64,000 bases of DNA from Selaginella moellendorffii (lineage: Eukaryota; Streptophyta; Lycopodiopsida; Selaginellales; Selaginellaceae): NCBI RefSeq assembly GCF_000143415.4, contig NW_003314264.1:2329444-2393443 (forward strand). Reading direction: 5' to 3'. A program made the translations under genes and the position numbers. Shown here piece by piece: positions 46,725 through 59,468 of the stretch; position 1 is the stretch's first letter, and the number at the start of each line of letters is the position of its first letter. Under the pieces are notes generated by a model that was given only the letters and a program-made list of their open reading frames with translations, did no database searches and was not told where the DNA came from.

Positions 46725-49700
46725 CCTTATAGCAAGCCAGTCCCTCCTTTTCGAGCTCGGCTTCTTCTTAGCCCTGCTGTCCCCACATTAGCTTTCGTCT
46801 CTTCTCTCTTTCTTTCTCTTTCACCTTAGCACTTGCCAACATCGTCCCGTACAGAAAGGCATGGTGCTCGTGCCTTTTCCCTGTGTGGCCCGCGTCGCTC
46901 ATTCCATCGCTAAAACCGCTGCATCTTTGGCAGCAAGTGTGCAGCCTTCTCCTGAGATCTCCTTCTCGCTCTTCGCATTTGTTGAGCTAACGAACTTGTC
47001 TTGCTAACGTGAAAGTGCAGGAGGGATAAATATATAGGGGGAACTATAGGCGGAAAACAGGAGGGAAGTCAGAGAAGTACATGACAAGAAGACGACTGCT
47101 CAGTGAGCCGAGCAGCCCAAGTCTGAAATCATTGAACAGCGCTTGGGGACAAAGCGGAGTCTGGAGCTAGCGGCCGCGGGGAAGATGGGAAGGGACAGGT
47201 ATTTCTCATAAACCTTCAAGACTTTCTTGATCACACTTACAACAAGGAAAGCGTTTGCAAGGGGCGGTGAGGAAACGAAGGAAGAAGCTATAAAGTGTTG
47301 GCCGTTTCAGACTGGGCGTGATCAGCCATTTGAGGTAAAACAATTTGCAGTGCAGTGTGAGGCTAAGGGCGAAACAACACTTACGAGGGACACAACAAAG
47401 TTTAGAAGATAAACAAGAAGAAGAAACGAGAGCGATTGAAGGTATGTAATGCTGCTAGTGGTGTGGTGGCTGATATATGGTGGAAGCTTGTTGCCAGGAT
47501 AAAGAGCACAGAGCATTGACAGGCGTGCATTGGAATGCGGATAGCAACTTCCGTAAAAAGGTATGGTGGCGATATTGTTTACATTGTCAGCTGTTTGTGA
47601 CCATCGGTGGCGGTGGATGCAACACACATCCCCCTTGAAACAGGCTGCCAAGGGCACATGAAGCCGTACCTTGTGCTTTGAGGTTGAGCGACATGCTCTC
47701 TCCAATTGCTGCTGCCAACATTGCACTTGTCCATTTATTAACTGGTCCCGCGGCTGCAGAATCACGCAAATTGTTCGCAAAACCATCCATCAAGAGGTAT
47801 TAAGATCGACTTGAAGCGTAGAGTTTCGTTTGGTGTGGCTGTGGTACCATGTACAGGTGTGATTAGCTCGGACGTTACAAGAAAAATGGCTGGCTTTCAT
47901 TCGCGATTGTGCAAAGTACTGAGAAAAGTTGCACTGCTATATAGTGAGTGATTGATCTTTCTTCCTCGTCTAAACCAAGTTGCAGGACTAAAAACTATCT
48001 AGTATGTGCGAGGTACATGCATGTACGCGTCTGGAGGGACATCGCAAACTGCAGCAGGCCGGCCATACAGCCAGGAGGTTTACTTAACAAAACCGAGGTT
48101 TGTCTTGAGAACTTTGAAAACCATGATGCAAACTCGAGCTTTGTCTTTGTTGACATTGAAAACTCTCAGCAGCGGGCCAGCGGCGGCTCTCGAGCGACTC
48201 CGTTTTCGTGTCCAAACGGGCTCTCCAAAGGTAACGGACGGAAGTTACCTTTCGTCTCGTAAATGCAGCGATAGAAGACGTGCCTCGCTCGCTCGCTAGC
48301 TAACTCTTGCACTGTGAAGGGAACGAGCGCGTCGACAACGACGAGTGCACCATACTTAATGTCACCGTCTCAAGATCATCTCTCAAGATCATCGTTTTTC
48401 CTAATTCCAGGTTTGATATGCTAGCTATTGCCATAACAAATCTGGACCACGGTATTCCATCTATTGCAGGACATACAGGAGCGATTCGTGGTCCCCACTG
48501 TAACGGATGCTCGTCATAAACATCAGCGCTGCTGCGAGGAGGAAACACACAGCCAGCCTCCGGGTGAGGTGAGAGAGCCTACTTTTCTCCTTCTTACTAG
48601 TCTTGCATTTCTCTTAGTAGCTACACTTGCAGACTTGCAGTGGTGTGTGTGTGGATGATTCTGTTGCATGGCGTTGACGTTTGCTGTGAGAGAGCTGGGG
48701 ACTGTTACGGGGTTGCTGTCGTACGTCAGAGATCTCGTTTTGACTTTAATTACCTTCTTTGCGTGGTTGATGAGTGAGTTCTTTCTTGGTTCCTTTGATT
48801 GGTGGTGTTGCTTGTGAAGGCTGGCTCCGTTAAGAAGCTGCAAAGTTTTCTTGATTGGGCAAGGATGCGCGCTCCTTAATCGCGCTGCTGCCAGTGTTTT
48901 GATGTGCAACAGGGACGTCCACTCGCCAACAGTGGAAAGGCCGGTTGCTGTCAAGTTATTTTGAGTACGTCTCCAAGGTTCATACGCGCAGGGATTGTAA
49001 GCCTCAATCGCGAGCGGAGCGAGATGGAAAGAGCAGCTCCGAAAGAGAGAGAGAGAGATGTGTAAAGAGGCAAGCTTTTTAAGTTCTTGCAATCAATGCC
49101 GGGCTCTCAGAGTTATTGCCAACAGCTGTCCGGTGAACCCCGTTTGTGGGATTCAACAGCGCAGACAGCGACGGAGGGGTGAGCCGGGGATGAGGAAAAA
49201 CAAACATTTAAGTTAGCGGAAGGAAGGAGATGTCGCTGAGAAGCGAAAGAAACGAGCGAGCAAAGCGCGCAACTAAGCAGTGAATGCGGCTGTGAAAGGG
49301 AAGGATACCATTTACAGAAAGGAAGAAGATTTCTCGCGTACGAGTTGGAGGTCGATTCAAATCATTGGCACCATTCGGACAAACCATGATTGTCGATGGA
49401 CACTTATCCCGACGAGCGACGAACTTCCTCGTACGTATGTTCTTCCTTTTGCTTTCTCGGATCCACAACCAACTCGGGTACTCACGAACGATATGATATG
49501 ATTTGCAGATTGGTTTTCGCAGCTACGTACGCGTCCCGAATCTGCCTAAGAAGCTACCAATCCAGCCATGGTTTATGCGTGAGTGTCTTGTAGGTAGCTC
49601 ATACTTACGCTTGCCATTCATAACAGGCTCATGATACACAGCTCTTTGCTTTGACTGCTCGTGAGCATGCATGATCATTCGAGCGTGTGTGTCTGTGTGT

Positions 49701-49872
49701 GCGTAGTTTGCGTGATTGAATTGCAAAGTCATGAGCCTTTCTCTTCTTTTGCTCTTTTTCATTTAAATTCCGTGGGAAATGATAGCACAGTCCTGCTGTT
49801 AGTTAGATTAAGAGCTGCATATGGATGACTTTGCCCGTGACGCTGTGATTTTGTCAAGCCAAGTTGGATTCA

Positions 49873-50967
<1,095 letters not shown>

Positions 50968-50977
50968 AAACCCTAAA
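50968..50977 (-). promoter_or_regulatory. Telo-box directly adjoining the BUD32 start codon
   Basis: AAACCCTAAA on the plus strand reads TTTAGGGTTT then ATG on the coding strand. Two further variants (51002-51012, 51023-51031) fall in the same 78-bp intergenic space. Confidence 0.5.
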
Positions 50978-51045
50978 ACTCTGTTTTTAGGTCTTTTTAA
51001 TAAACCCCTAAAGCTTTGGTTTTTAGGGTTTTTGTTTTTTAAGTT

Positions 51046-51813
51046 CTAGCTCTTGGCCTCGGCTGGAGTTTTGGTCTTGAGCTGGTCCACGGCGTGAACG
51101 GCGTTCTGGAGCTCTTCCCAGATGGCCTTGTATACCATTCTTTGCCTGTTTACTTGGGATTGGCCCTCGAAAACTTCGGCCACAACCTCGATGCTGTGGA
51201 AAGAAAGAAAAAGAAAGAAAGAATTTGTCACTGTGGGATGGGATGCAATCCAAAGTGATGATTTCAATCGAAGTATCAACCACCAAAGACATGGAGGAAT
51301 GGAATTCCAGAAGAAGATGATGGAGATTCCCCAAGCAACAGAGAAAAGGAGAAGAAAATGCGTCTACGAACTTCCACAAGGAAAAAAGAAAGAGGGAAGA
51401 ACAGTACCTGACATGTCGCCCATCTCCATACGCGTCCTTGACGGTCACCTCTTGTGCGTTTAGCTGCTCTTGAATCTGACCATAGAAAAAGTAAGAGAAT
51501 CCAATCACTCAAATCACTCAATCGAATCGCCCACCTTGGATTGCATCCCAGCGATCAAGGAATCTACAGATCCGGGGCCGGAGACATCCGCCGCTCTGAC
51601 GCAAAACCTCCGCCACGCCGCCTCGCCCGCCCTGTCCCGCGATCGGGGCTTTTGAAGTGCCGAGCGCAAAAATCCCCTGCTGCTGCCGCCACCCAGGCAG
51701 CTGCTCGATCCCAATCCGCGCATTCGCAGCAGACCTATCATGCCCGGTCGATTCGCAGCCAGCACAATCGCAGCTGCGCCGCCGTGAGCAATCCTCGCCA
51801 TCGCTAGCGCCAT
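51046..51813 (-). CDS. BOLA4: BolA-like protein, BOLA4 type (organellar)
   Basis: Three exons: 51813-51535, 51475-51408 and 51193-51046 (TAG), 164 residues. The first 75-80 residues are Arg/Ser/Gly-rich and lack acidic residues at the start, consistent with a mitochondrial or plastid transit peptide. The BolA domain follows: [51 protein letters not shown] and [15 protein letters not shown], very close to Arabidopsis BOLA4. The loop histidine and the C-terminal conserved histidine are both present. The protein is expected to act with monothiol glutaredoxin in organelle iron-sulfur cluster delivery. It is divergent from ACX1 with 291 bp between starts. A diverged paralogue lies at 43471-44013 on the other strand. 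Confidence 0.9.
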
Positions 51814-52104
51814 TGGAAAGAACTTAGGGTTCTTGGAAAGGAATCAAGGAATCTCGCGAATATGCTTACACTAATTGAGCATATCCTTTGATTATTTGAA
51901 ATTGCGATAACGCTGACATACTCCTTTTATTGCCGAGTTTCTATTTGGGCTCACGGAATCGCGACCAAAAAATAAAAACGTTTACGCGCTCTTCGACCGC
52001 CACGTTTTTAACGAGCCTTGGGTGCGTTCGCTATTAGGGTTCTGACGCTGCAAGGTACGCAGCAGCTTAGATTCGATCGCGTTGTCGCGAAATTTCAGCT
52101 GGAG
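51814..52104. promoter_or_regulatory. Divergent promoter region BOLA4 / ACX1
   Basis: 291 bp between the two start codons must serve both genes. TTAGGGTT boxes occur at 51824-51831 and 52034-52041, one close to each gene. No clear TATA box. Confidence 0.45.
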
Positions 52105-54832
52105 ATGGAGGAAGCTGGGCGCATCGATCACCTGTCGGGCGAGCGGCAAAAGGCGCAGTTCGATTTGCAGCCAATGAAGGTGCTACTGGCGGGCGGAGAG
52201 CACGAATTGGACGTGGCGCAGCGTGTTGCTGCTATTGTCGCCAGGGATCCGGTAAGCGAAATCGTTCGCCTTGCTTTTCTTCCTGGTGCAATTTTTATTT
52301 GTTCGTTTCCTTTCTCAGGTGTTCAGCAAAGCAAATCGAACGAGGCTAAGTCGAGAAGAACTCTACAAAAACAGTCTCCGTAAAGCGTCCCATGGCTGGA
52401 AGCTGATCCAGCAACTGAAACTAACAGGTAAGATGCTTGTTTTCCTTCTCCATTTTTTTTTTTCTCACTTTCTCGATTGCATTGAACAGAGGAGGAAGCG
52501 TTTAAGCTGAGATCTCTTGTGGACGAGCCGACTTTTACAGATTTGCATTGGGTGAGCGCGTAACTGGTATCTTTGGAATGGAGCTAATAAGTTTTATTTG
52601 TAGGGAATGTTTGTTCCAGCCATCAAAGGTCAGGCAACCGACGAGCAGCAAAAATACTGGCTTCCTCTTGCCTACAAAATGGCTGTGATCGGATGCTACG
52701 CACAGACGGAGCTTGGTCATGGATCTAATGTCCAAGGCCTTGAAACTACTGCCACTTTTGATCCTGCGACCGACGAGTTTGTGATGAACAGCCCAAACCT
52801 GACTTCTACAAAGGTAAACAAATCTTTGCAACGAGCATTTTCTAATAAAGCTGTTTTCAGTGGTGGCCTGGTGGTCTAGGCAAAGCCTCTACACACGCTC
52901 TAGTGTATGCTCGACTGATCACCGACAATCACGACTACGGGATCCACGGTATAGTTTGTTTTGGTTTCTCTTAAGTGCTTAACGTCGTGTTTCCAGCCTT
53001 CATTGTCCAGATTAGAAGTTTGGATGATCATAAGCCTTTGCCTGGAGTTACTGTTGCTGATATTGGTGTAAAGTTTGGAAATGCTGGTTACAACACCATG
53101 GACAATGGGCTTTTGCGTTTTGATCAAGTTCGCATACCTCGAAATAACATGCTAATGAAGTAAGATATGTTAGAATGTGTTCTTCGACTTTTCTAATGTT
53201 TATTTTCTTTCAGACTTGCTAAAGTTACGAAAGAGGGAAAGTATATCTCCTCGGATGTCCCAAAGCAGCTCGCTTACGGAGCAATGGTTTATGTTAGACA
53301 GAGCATAGTGTCTGATGCGTCCGTATATCTTTCTCGCGCTGTAACGATAGCTGTAAGATACAGCTGCGTTCGTCGACAGTTCGGTGGTCAAGGAAATGAT
53401 CCTGAGACGCAGGCAAGTTCTTTCCATATTTTGATTTGGATTTTACTCTGTCGCAACAGGTTATTGACTATAAGACTCAACAACATAGGCTTTTCCCGTT
53501 GCTAGCAACAACATATGCTTATCGTATTGTCGGGCAGTGGCTGAAATGGCTTTATTCGGACGTCATGAATAGATTGGAAAGCCACGATTTTTCAACCTTG
53601 CCAGAAGTGCACGCGTGTACATCAGGATTGAAGTCCCTCACTACGTCAGTTGCTGCAGTAAGTCTGAAAAAACGTATCTTTTGGCATTCTCTAAGGTCAC
53701 TGTTTGTTCTTCTGCAGGACGGAATTGAAGAATGCAGGAAGTTGTGTGGTGGGCATGGATACCTCTGCTCCAGTGGTCTTCCAGAATTGTATGCTGCATA
53801 TGTTCCTGCATGCACCTACGAGGGAGACAATGTCGTTCTTCTTCTTCAGGTAAATCTTCATACAGTGTCTTCATGTTGCGTATCTAAGTTTTGAGACAGG
53901 TTGCAAGGTTTCTATTAAAAACATTGTCCCAACTTGGAGGTGGAGTCAAGCCCGTTGGAACAGCTTCTTACTTGGGAAATTTACCCGTTCTGACGAAGCA
54001 GGGATCTCGGGTTTCTCAAGGTATGCCATTTCGTCCCTCAGTGTTTTCTGTTGCTAAAGTTGCTTGGAACTTTATAGGAACGGACTGGCTTGACCACTCA
54101 AACCTTCTCTACGCCTTCGAAGCCAGGGCAGCCCGCTTGGCTTTAGTTGCTACTCAACTTGTTCAAAAAGCTGGAAACGAAGCAGGTAAAGAAAGCTTGT
54201 TTTGCTAAAATAGTATATGTTTATGGTTCTGCTTCACAGGATTTGAGCAGCATTCGATTGAACTGATCGAAGCAGCTCGCGCTCATTGCGAGCTCATGGT
54301 TCTCTCAAAGTAAGTCGCTCCTTCCAGTTTTTTCTGCTTTGCTACAGCTTATTTTCCTCGCGCCCAGATTCGTGGAGAGATTGCAGCGAGGAGTCCCTGG
54401 CCGTGGCGTCCAACGTCAGCTCGATATCCTCTGCGAAGTTTACGGCCTCTTCCTACTCGTGTCCCGAGCTGGAGACTTTCTCTCCACGGGATGCTTGACT
54501 CCAACGCAAGTAGCGCTGGCAAAACAGCAGCTCCAGAACTTATACACGGAGGTAACGCCACAAACTCGATCCTTTTTGGAAGCCATCTTCACCATCCTTC
54601 TGTGTTCGTCCAGGTGCGGCCAAACGCCGTGGCTCTAGTCGACGCGTTTGGTCATACTGACCACTACCTGGGATCAATCCTTGGTCGCTACGACGGAGAT
54701 GTGTATCCAAACCTCTACAAAGATGCGTGGGAGGAGCCACTCAACAAAACGGTGGTCACGGATGGCTACGAAGAGTACATCCGGCCCATTCTCCAGCAAG
54801 AGTTTCTCACGAGTCGCAAGGCCAGATTGTAG
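52105..54832 (+). CDS. ACX1: Peroxisomal acyl-CoA oxidase, ACX1 type
   Basis: Fourteen exons: 52105-52251, 52319-52427, 52490-52551, 52604-52813, 52861-52948, 52997-53159, 53214-53412, 53460-53657, 53718-53849, 53900-54020, 54078-54185, 54240-54309, 54368-54551 and 54614-54832, giving 669 residues (Arabidopsis ACX1 is 664). It catalyses the first, FAD-dependent step of peroxisomal beta-oxidation of long-chain acyl-CoA, passing electrons to O2. Seen: [67 protein letters not shown] with the catalytic glutamate, and the C-terminal ARL, a type 1 peroxisome targeting signal as in ACX1. The start ATG gives [14 protein letters not shown], aligning with the family N-terminus. Intron 7 (53413-53459, 47 nt) begins GCAAGT, a GC-AG intron. 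Confidence 0.95.
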
Positions 54833-55651
54833 TAAGCCACGAACGGACGGCCGAGATTGGCTGTTATTCAAGGGACGGCTAAGATTTTTACCTGGTGGGA
54901 ATAAAATCCTGTGTTGATGGATTAGGGTTCTAGCTACATTGTACTGGGCGGCTAGGGCTCTTTAGATTCTCTATCGCCTCCGCCACGGCGTTGTGGCTGT
55001 AGCGATAATCCCCGGGAACAAATTTGGCTGCGTGCGATTCCTGAGCACTCCCAGTTACCGTGTTTCCTAGATTCTTCTTGGCGATTGGCCGCGCTTTCTA
55101 TTTCTTGTGGCCGATGATGATGATTCTTTCGAAATGGCGGAGATTGCTTTTCTGTGACGCTGTTTTCTGTTGTTACACACCCTGATGGCCAGTGTGATCG
55201 TGATCAAGGGGCTAGAGAGTAGGGCGGCGAGGTCTTGATTTTCGCCGCGCCTTAGTCGCCCCTTGGAGAGAGAATTGTTGCTGTTATAGCAGGCATTGGA
55301 TCGATTTTACCCCAAGCCTGTGTCGGATGGCAACGACAGCTCGAAATTTGTCAGGATTGGTACGATGATGAGAATCGCTCTGGATGGGCACGCCGTGATC
55401 AGTGGGTAACACTATGAATGGCGCAAAACAAACGACTTCTCCTTCCTCTGAGTACCCTAAAAACGATAAAACCCTAGAATCTCCCAAGAACCCTAGAAAT
55501 TGGTCGGCGCCAGTATCAGCCGGCCACGTATGCGGCCAGATGTCACGCTGTTTATAGGCCGTGTCATCGCAGCACATTTCTCTGCTTTTATTTGCGGTGC
55601 GTTGTGAGGCTTTGGGGTTTTTCCGCGACTAAAATTGATCGATAGGGAATC
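54833..55651. other. Intergenic between ACX1 and HVA22-like genes
   Basis: 820 bp containing the ACX1 3' UTR and the HVA22-like promoter. Telo-box-like AACCCTAG motifs occur at about 55470 and 55490 and TTAGGGTTCT at 54922. No further gene recognised. Confidence 0.45.
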
Positions 55652-56423
55652 ATGGGCGCGATCTGGGCTGTGATCACCAGGCTTCACGCCTTCGCTGGGT
55701 AAGCTCTCTCGCAATCGATTCAAGGGCGGAAATCTCACTCCTTTTGGCTTGTTTTTCCCCAATTTCTTCCATCCAGGCCGGTCATCTCCGTTCTCTACCC
55801 GATGTAAGCGCTCTCTCTTTTTTTCTCTCGATTCGTGGCTGAGTCTGCATGTAATCTCTCCCCAGGCTCGCGTCTGTCAAGGCGATCGAGAGTCCACTCA
55901 AGGAAGACGACGAGCAGTGGCTAACATACTGGATCTTGTATTCTTTGATGACGCTGCTTGAGATTGCCGCTGCTCCAGCGCTGGCCTGGTAAAGTCCCTC
56001 TTTTTTTTTTTCTTCTCGGTCTCTTAGATTTTTATTTTTTTTGTGGTCAGGTTTCCTTTGTGGTACCCTGTGAAGCTCGCGCTTCTCTGCTGGCTTGTTC
56101 TTCCACAGTTTAAAGGCGCGAGCTTTGTCTACAACCAGCTCGTCCGCAAGTACGTGGTTAACAACAGTGGTGCGATCAAGGAGAAGGTCGGCGATGTCTT
56201 GGATCCCCAGACGAGGTCATCGGTGGAGAGATTTATTCACGAGAATGGATTGGATGCGCTGGACAAGCTACTTTCCGAGGCTGTGAGTTTTCTTTTCTTT
56301 TTTTTCTTCTTTCGAGGATCTAAAGCTTTGCTTTTTGTTTGTGATGTTCCTTTCTTGCAGGCGCAGAAGAACGAGAAGAAACCACTTCCATCTCCGAAGC
56401 AAGAATCCCAAGAGAGATATTGA
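55652..56423 (+). CDS. HVA22-like protein (TB2/DP1/REEP family)
   Basis: Five exons: 55652-55698, 55777-55803, 55866-55988, 56051-56282 and 56361-56423, 163 residues. HVA22/DP1/REEP5 proteins shape tubular ER with hydrophobic hairpins. Seen: the N-terminal GPVISVLYPMLASVKAIES, then KEDDEQWLTYWILYSLMTLLE, then FPLWYPVKLALLCWLVLPQF and KGASFVYNQLVRKYV, all in TB2/DP1 order, and a hydrophilic tail ending QERY. The 27-nt second exon is supported by the in-frame join through G-P and M-L. The paralogue at 63434-64000 shares the junction inside the A-W codon. It is convergent with PDC (246 bp stop to stop). Confidence 0.92.
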
Positions 56424-56669
56424 GAAGGAAAAGTCTAGCTTTGGCTGTGGGTGTACATTGTCTTAACGTATTCTTCAGGTTTCCTTAGAGTCCTTGCTTG
56501 TTGCTTATAAAAGTTTTGTATCTCCCATTGGATCAAAGCCAGATTTTACATAACTGGAGCACCCAAGTATCATCTGCATCTGTTTGGTTCAAGAACAAAG
56601 AAATTTGCTCTTCGCTTGTGAGCGTAAACACTTGCGAAAAATTTCATTCTCATTCCAACCTCGTGAACC

Positions 56670-59169
56670 TTATTGTGGATTTGGTGCCCTTCCATTTGCT
56701 GCGGACACTCGGGACCCCCACTCGAGGAGCTCTCTGCTCGTGTCGTCCTTGTGACAAATGCATTCGATGAAGCAAAAGCAGTCTTTCTTGTCGCCGGTGG
56801 CCTGCTTGATTGCTTCCAGGAGATCCTCTTCGGTTTTCACCTGATCGACACAATCGTGAGACGAGAAATAAATATAAAGAAACCTCTGTGATTACCTTGC
56901 ACGTCCAGGATTTTCCTTCGCCATTGTGGATGGCGTCTACCAGGCCGGTGTAGTTCCAGTTCTTGATCACGTTGTACGGCCCGTCGTGGATTTCGACTTC
57001 GATGGTGTATCCTCCGTTGTTAATGAGGAAGATGATGCTCTTTTGCTCTTGCCTGATCATGGTTGAAACGTCCTGCGCTGTCACCTGTGTAGAAAGCCAC
57101 ACAATAGTATTTTTTGCTCTTTTCAAAAGACGAACAAAGCGCACTCTTTTCTTACCTGGAAACTTCCATCACCAATGCACGCAATGACACGCTTGTTGGG
57201 AACAGCTTGCGCGTATCCCAAAGTCGCACCCACTGACCAGCCTATCGATCCATATTGCATTTGAAACTCGTAGCTGTGTGATGCCAGCAGTTAGTACTCT
57301 ACGAGAAAGCTAAAACATTCTCGAAGTTTCACTTACCCACATCCCTGTGGAAGCTTCAATTTCTGGCAGTTAAACCACGAGTCTCCGGTCTCGGCAATCA
57401 CGGCTGTGTTCTCGTTAAGCATGTCCTGGAACCAAGACTACAACGGTCAGACAGAGGATCGAACAAACCAGCCTTACTCATAAGGTCCTTGTTGGTGATG
57501 TTTTTAAAAGAGGATGGTTGGTTGTTTGCCTGGATGTGCTTGAAGAGCACGTTAACTCTGAGTGGTTCGCCAGGAATGGCTTTCGGAACGATCCCCCCAG
57601 GAATGTAGATCCGCTTGAAGTTGTCAAAAGCCGTTGTGTTCCTCTTTACTTTCTTTGCCAGGCCTTCAAGGAAGTCCTTCATCAAGCAGCAGCCAAACGC
57701 GACACCGTTTGCAATTGTGACCCGGTCCGGCTGCACAATCACGGCCTTTTCCTTTTTGAAGAGAAGCGAATACCCGACTGAGCTGTAGTCATTGAAGATT
57801 GGCCCTGCAAATAAGTAGCAGTCGGCCGACTCCACGATTTCCAAGCAGAAAGGAGTGCTGACGGCCCCCCAGTAAGTTCCAATGTAATGCTCGTGGGTCT
57901 CTGAGACCTGGCCTTTGGCGGAAGGCATCGAAGCCAACGCGTAGCCGGAGGCATTCGCAAGCTCCTCAAATGCTGCTCCGGCTTTGGCTACTCGCAGCTT
58001 AGGACCTCCGACAAGAACTGGCTTAACTGCTGCGTTTAGAACCTCGGCCGTTGCCTCTATAGCTGCCTCCAAACTCGCGGGATTGCTTTGCCTGTAAAAT
58101 GTAGCTCTCTCAGTAAAAAAGAACTGGAGCTTTTTTTGCAATAAAAAATATCACAAGAACTAAAACATCCACAAGCAAGAAATGCAACCTTGTCGGAGTT
58201 CATAAAAGCATCAGAAAACAAGGAAGCAGCCAAATGCTAGACAAGCAAAACATCAAACGTGTCAACAGCTCGCAATGAAAGTAAAAAGCACCTCTTGTGT
58301 AGTGCGTAGGGAACAGGCTCCCTGTTGAAGGACGCGTGTGGAATGGCTGGAAGGTTACAACTTATGCTGATATAAACTGGCTTGCTTTCTTTGAGAGCAG
58401 TGGCGATGGCGTAGTCGATGAGTTCGTGTGCATCGTCAATGTGTTGAACTACAGCCTGGAAAAAACAAGAGACAAAAAACGTTATACGTCTTAGCAACTA
58501 AGACGAACTACAGGAAGAACACGTACGTACCTGTGCGCAAGTCACTTGCTGGAAGCATCGAAACTCCTGGCTAAAATCCGGAATACCAATGGTGTGGTGG
58601 AGAATCCGGTTGGTCCCGAAATCGTTGGAGTTGGGGCCGCCGACGACACATATCACTGGCAGATTCTCGCTGTAGGCTCCCGCGATGGCGTTGATCACGC
58701 TGAGGCCACCAACGGTGAAGGTGACGACGCAGCAGCCCACGCCATTGATCCGGGCGTAGCCATCCGCGGCATAGCCAGCATTGAGCTCGTTGCAGCACCC
58801 AACCACGTTGAGCCCCGGGTCGGCTATGAGATAGTCGAGGAGGATGAGATTGAAATCCCCGGGGACCGAGAACACGTCCCTCACCCCGACCTCGACCAGG
58901 CGCCGGGCGAGATGCTTGCCGAGCGTGCCCTTGGGATCGTTGCTGGGAGGCCCTGTCATGTTGTAGGATGCCGATGGAGAAGATCCTGCTGCTGGAGAAG
59001 AAGAGCCCTGACTGGGCGAAGGCTGAGGAGCTAGGAGCGACGATGCGGCGACTGTTGGGGACGACGGATTATCGGCGGCGGCGGCTGCTGGCGATGTCGA
59101 TCCTCCTCCGAGAACTGCGCTGAGCTTCCTCCCGGTCGGCGAGAACAGCTTGCTAGTCCGCTTTTTCAT
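56670..59169 (-). CDS. PDC: Pyruvate decarboxylase
   Basis: Seven exons: 59169-58531, 58455-58292, 58091-57530, 57425-57337, 57273-57156, 57084-56896 and 56840-56670 (TAA), 643 residues. It converts pyruvate to acetaldehyde with thiamine diphosphate in the cytosol, the entry to ethanol fermentation under low oxygen. Seen: [17 protein letters not shown] with the cofactor-activating glutamate, the catalytic His pair in [25 protein letters not shown], the ThDP motif GDGSFQ...[11 protein letters not shown] and the C-terminal GRAPNPQ. The first about 70 residues are an Ala/Ser/Pro-rich, low-complexity extension longer than in most plant PDCs. Intron 3 (57426-57529, 104 nt) only keeps frame with a GC donor after HIQ; no GT donor in the right phase exists. 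Confidence 0.93.
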
Positions 59170-59468
59170 GTGAAATCAGCATCAAGATCCCTCACCTGCA
59201 TCGCTCTCCGCGGGGATCACAGCGGTAATGGCATTGGCGCGCAGCGAAGAACCCTAGAGAGGCGCGTCCAAGGAGCTCAAGTTTGATGCGTCCCTTCGTA
59301 GGGCTTGAAGCGCTGGCTGATGTGGCGGGAAAAGATCCAACGGCGGGGCTTTCAAAATGAACGGTGCAGATTGTTTCAAGGTTTGCCACGTCAGTACAAT
59401 CACTGACCAGGTTTTAGGGTTCTTGCGAGAGCGATGAGCGCGAGTTTCTTCGTCTTTGATCGCCGGAG
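59170..59468. promoter_or_regulatory. Divergent promoter region PDC / PPR
   Basis: 299 bp between starts. AACCCTAGAG (about 59250) lies near PDC and TTTTAGGGTTC (59412-59421) near the PPR gene. An alternative ATG at 59434 in another frame begins an Arg-rich ORF that could overlap the PPR leader. Confidence 0.45.

Larger units (their letters stand above)
45931..49872. other. 3.9-kb intergenic region upstream of the LRR gene
   Basis: Base composition is balanced, unlike the AT-rich repeat islands. Contents seen: a CAGC-type microsatellite (46689-46724), CT-rich tracts (46795-46825), a TATA-like TAAATATATAGG at 47025, short GA and GT runs (49045-49058, 49685-49703), and many overlapping ORFs under 120 codons on both strands. 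None matches a family I know. The minus-strand ORF 47587-47793 (starts MMDGFANNLRDSAAAGP) followed by a GT donor-like site is the best small-gene candidate, at low confidence. Confidence 0.4.

Noticed and set aside
52018-52104. Upstream in-frame extension of ACX1 from 52018
   Set aside because: It would start at TTG; the ATG at 52105 matches the family N-terminus.
58546-59034. A 162-residue plus-strand ORF
   Set aside because: It is antisense to PDC exon 1.
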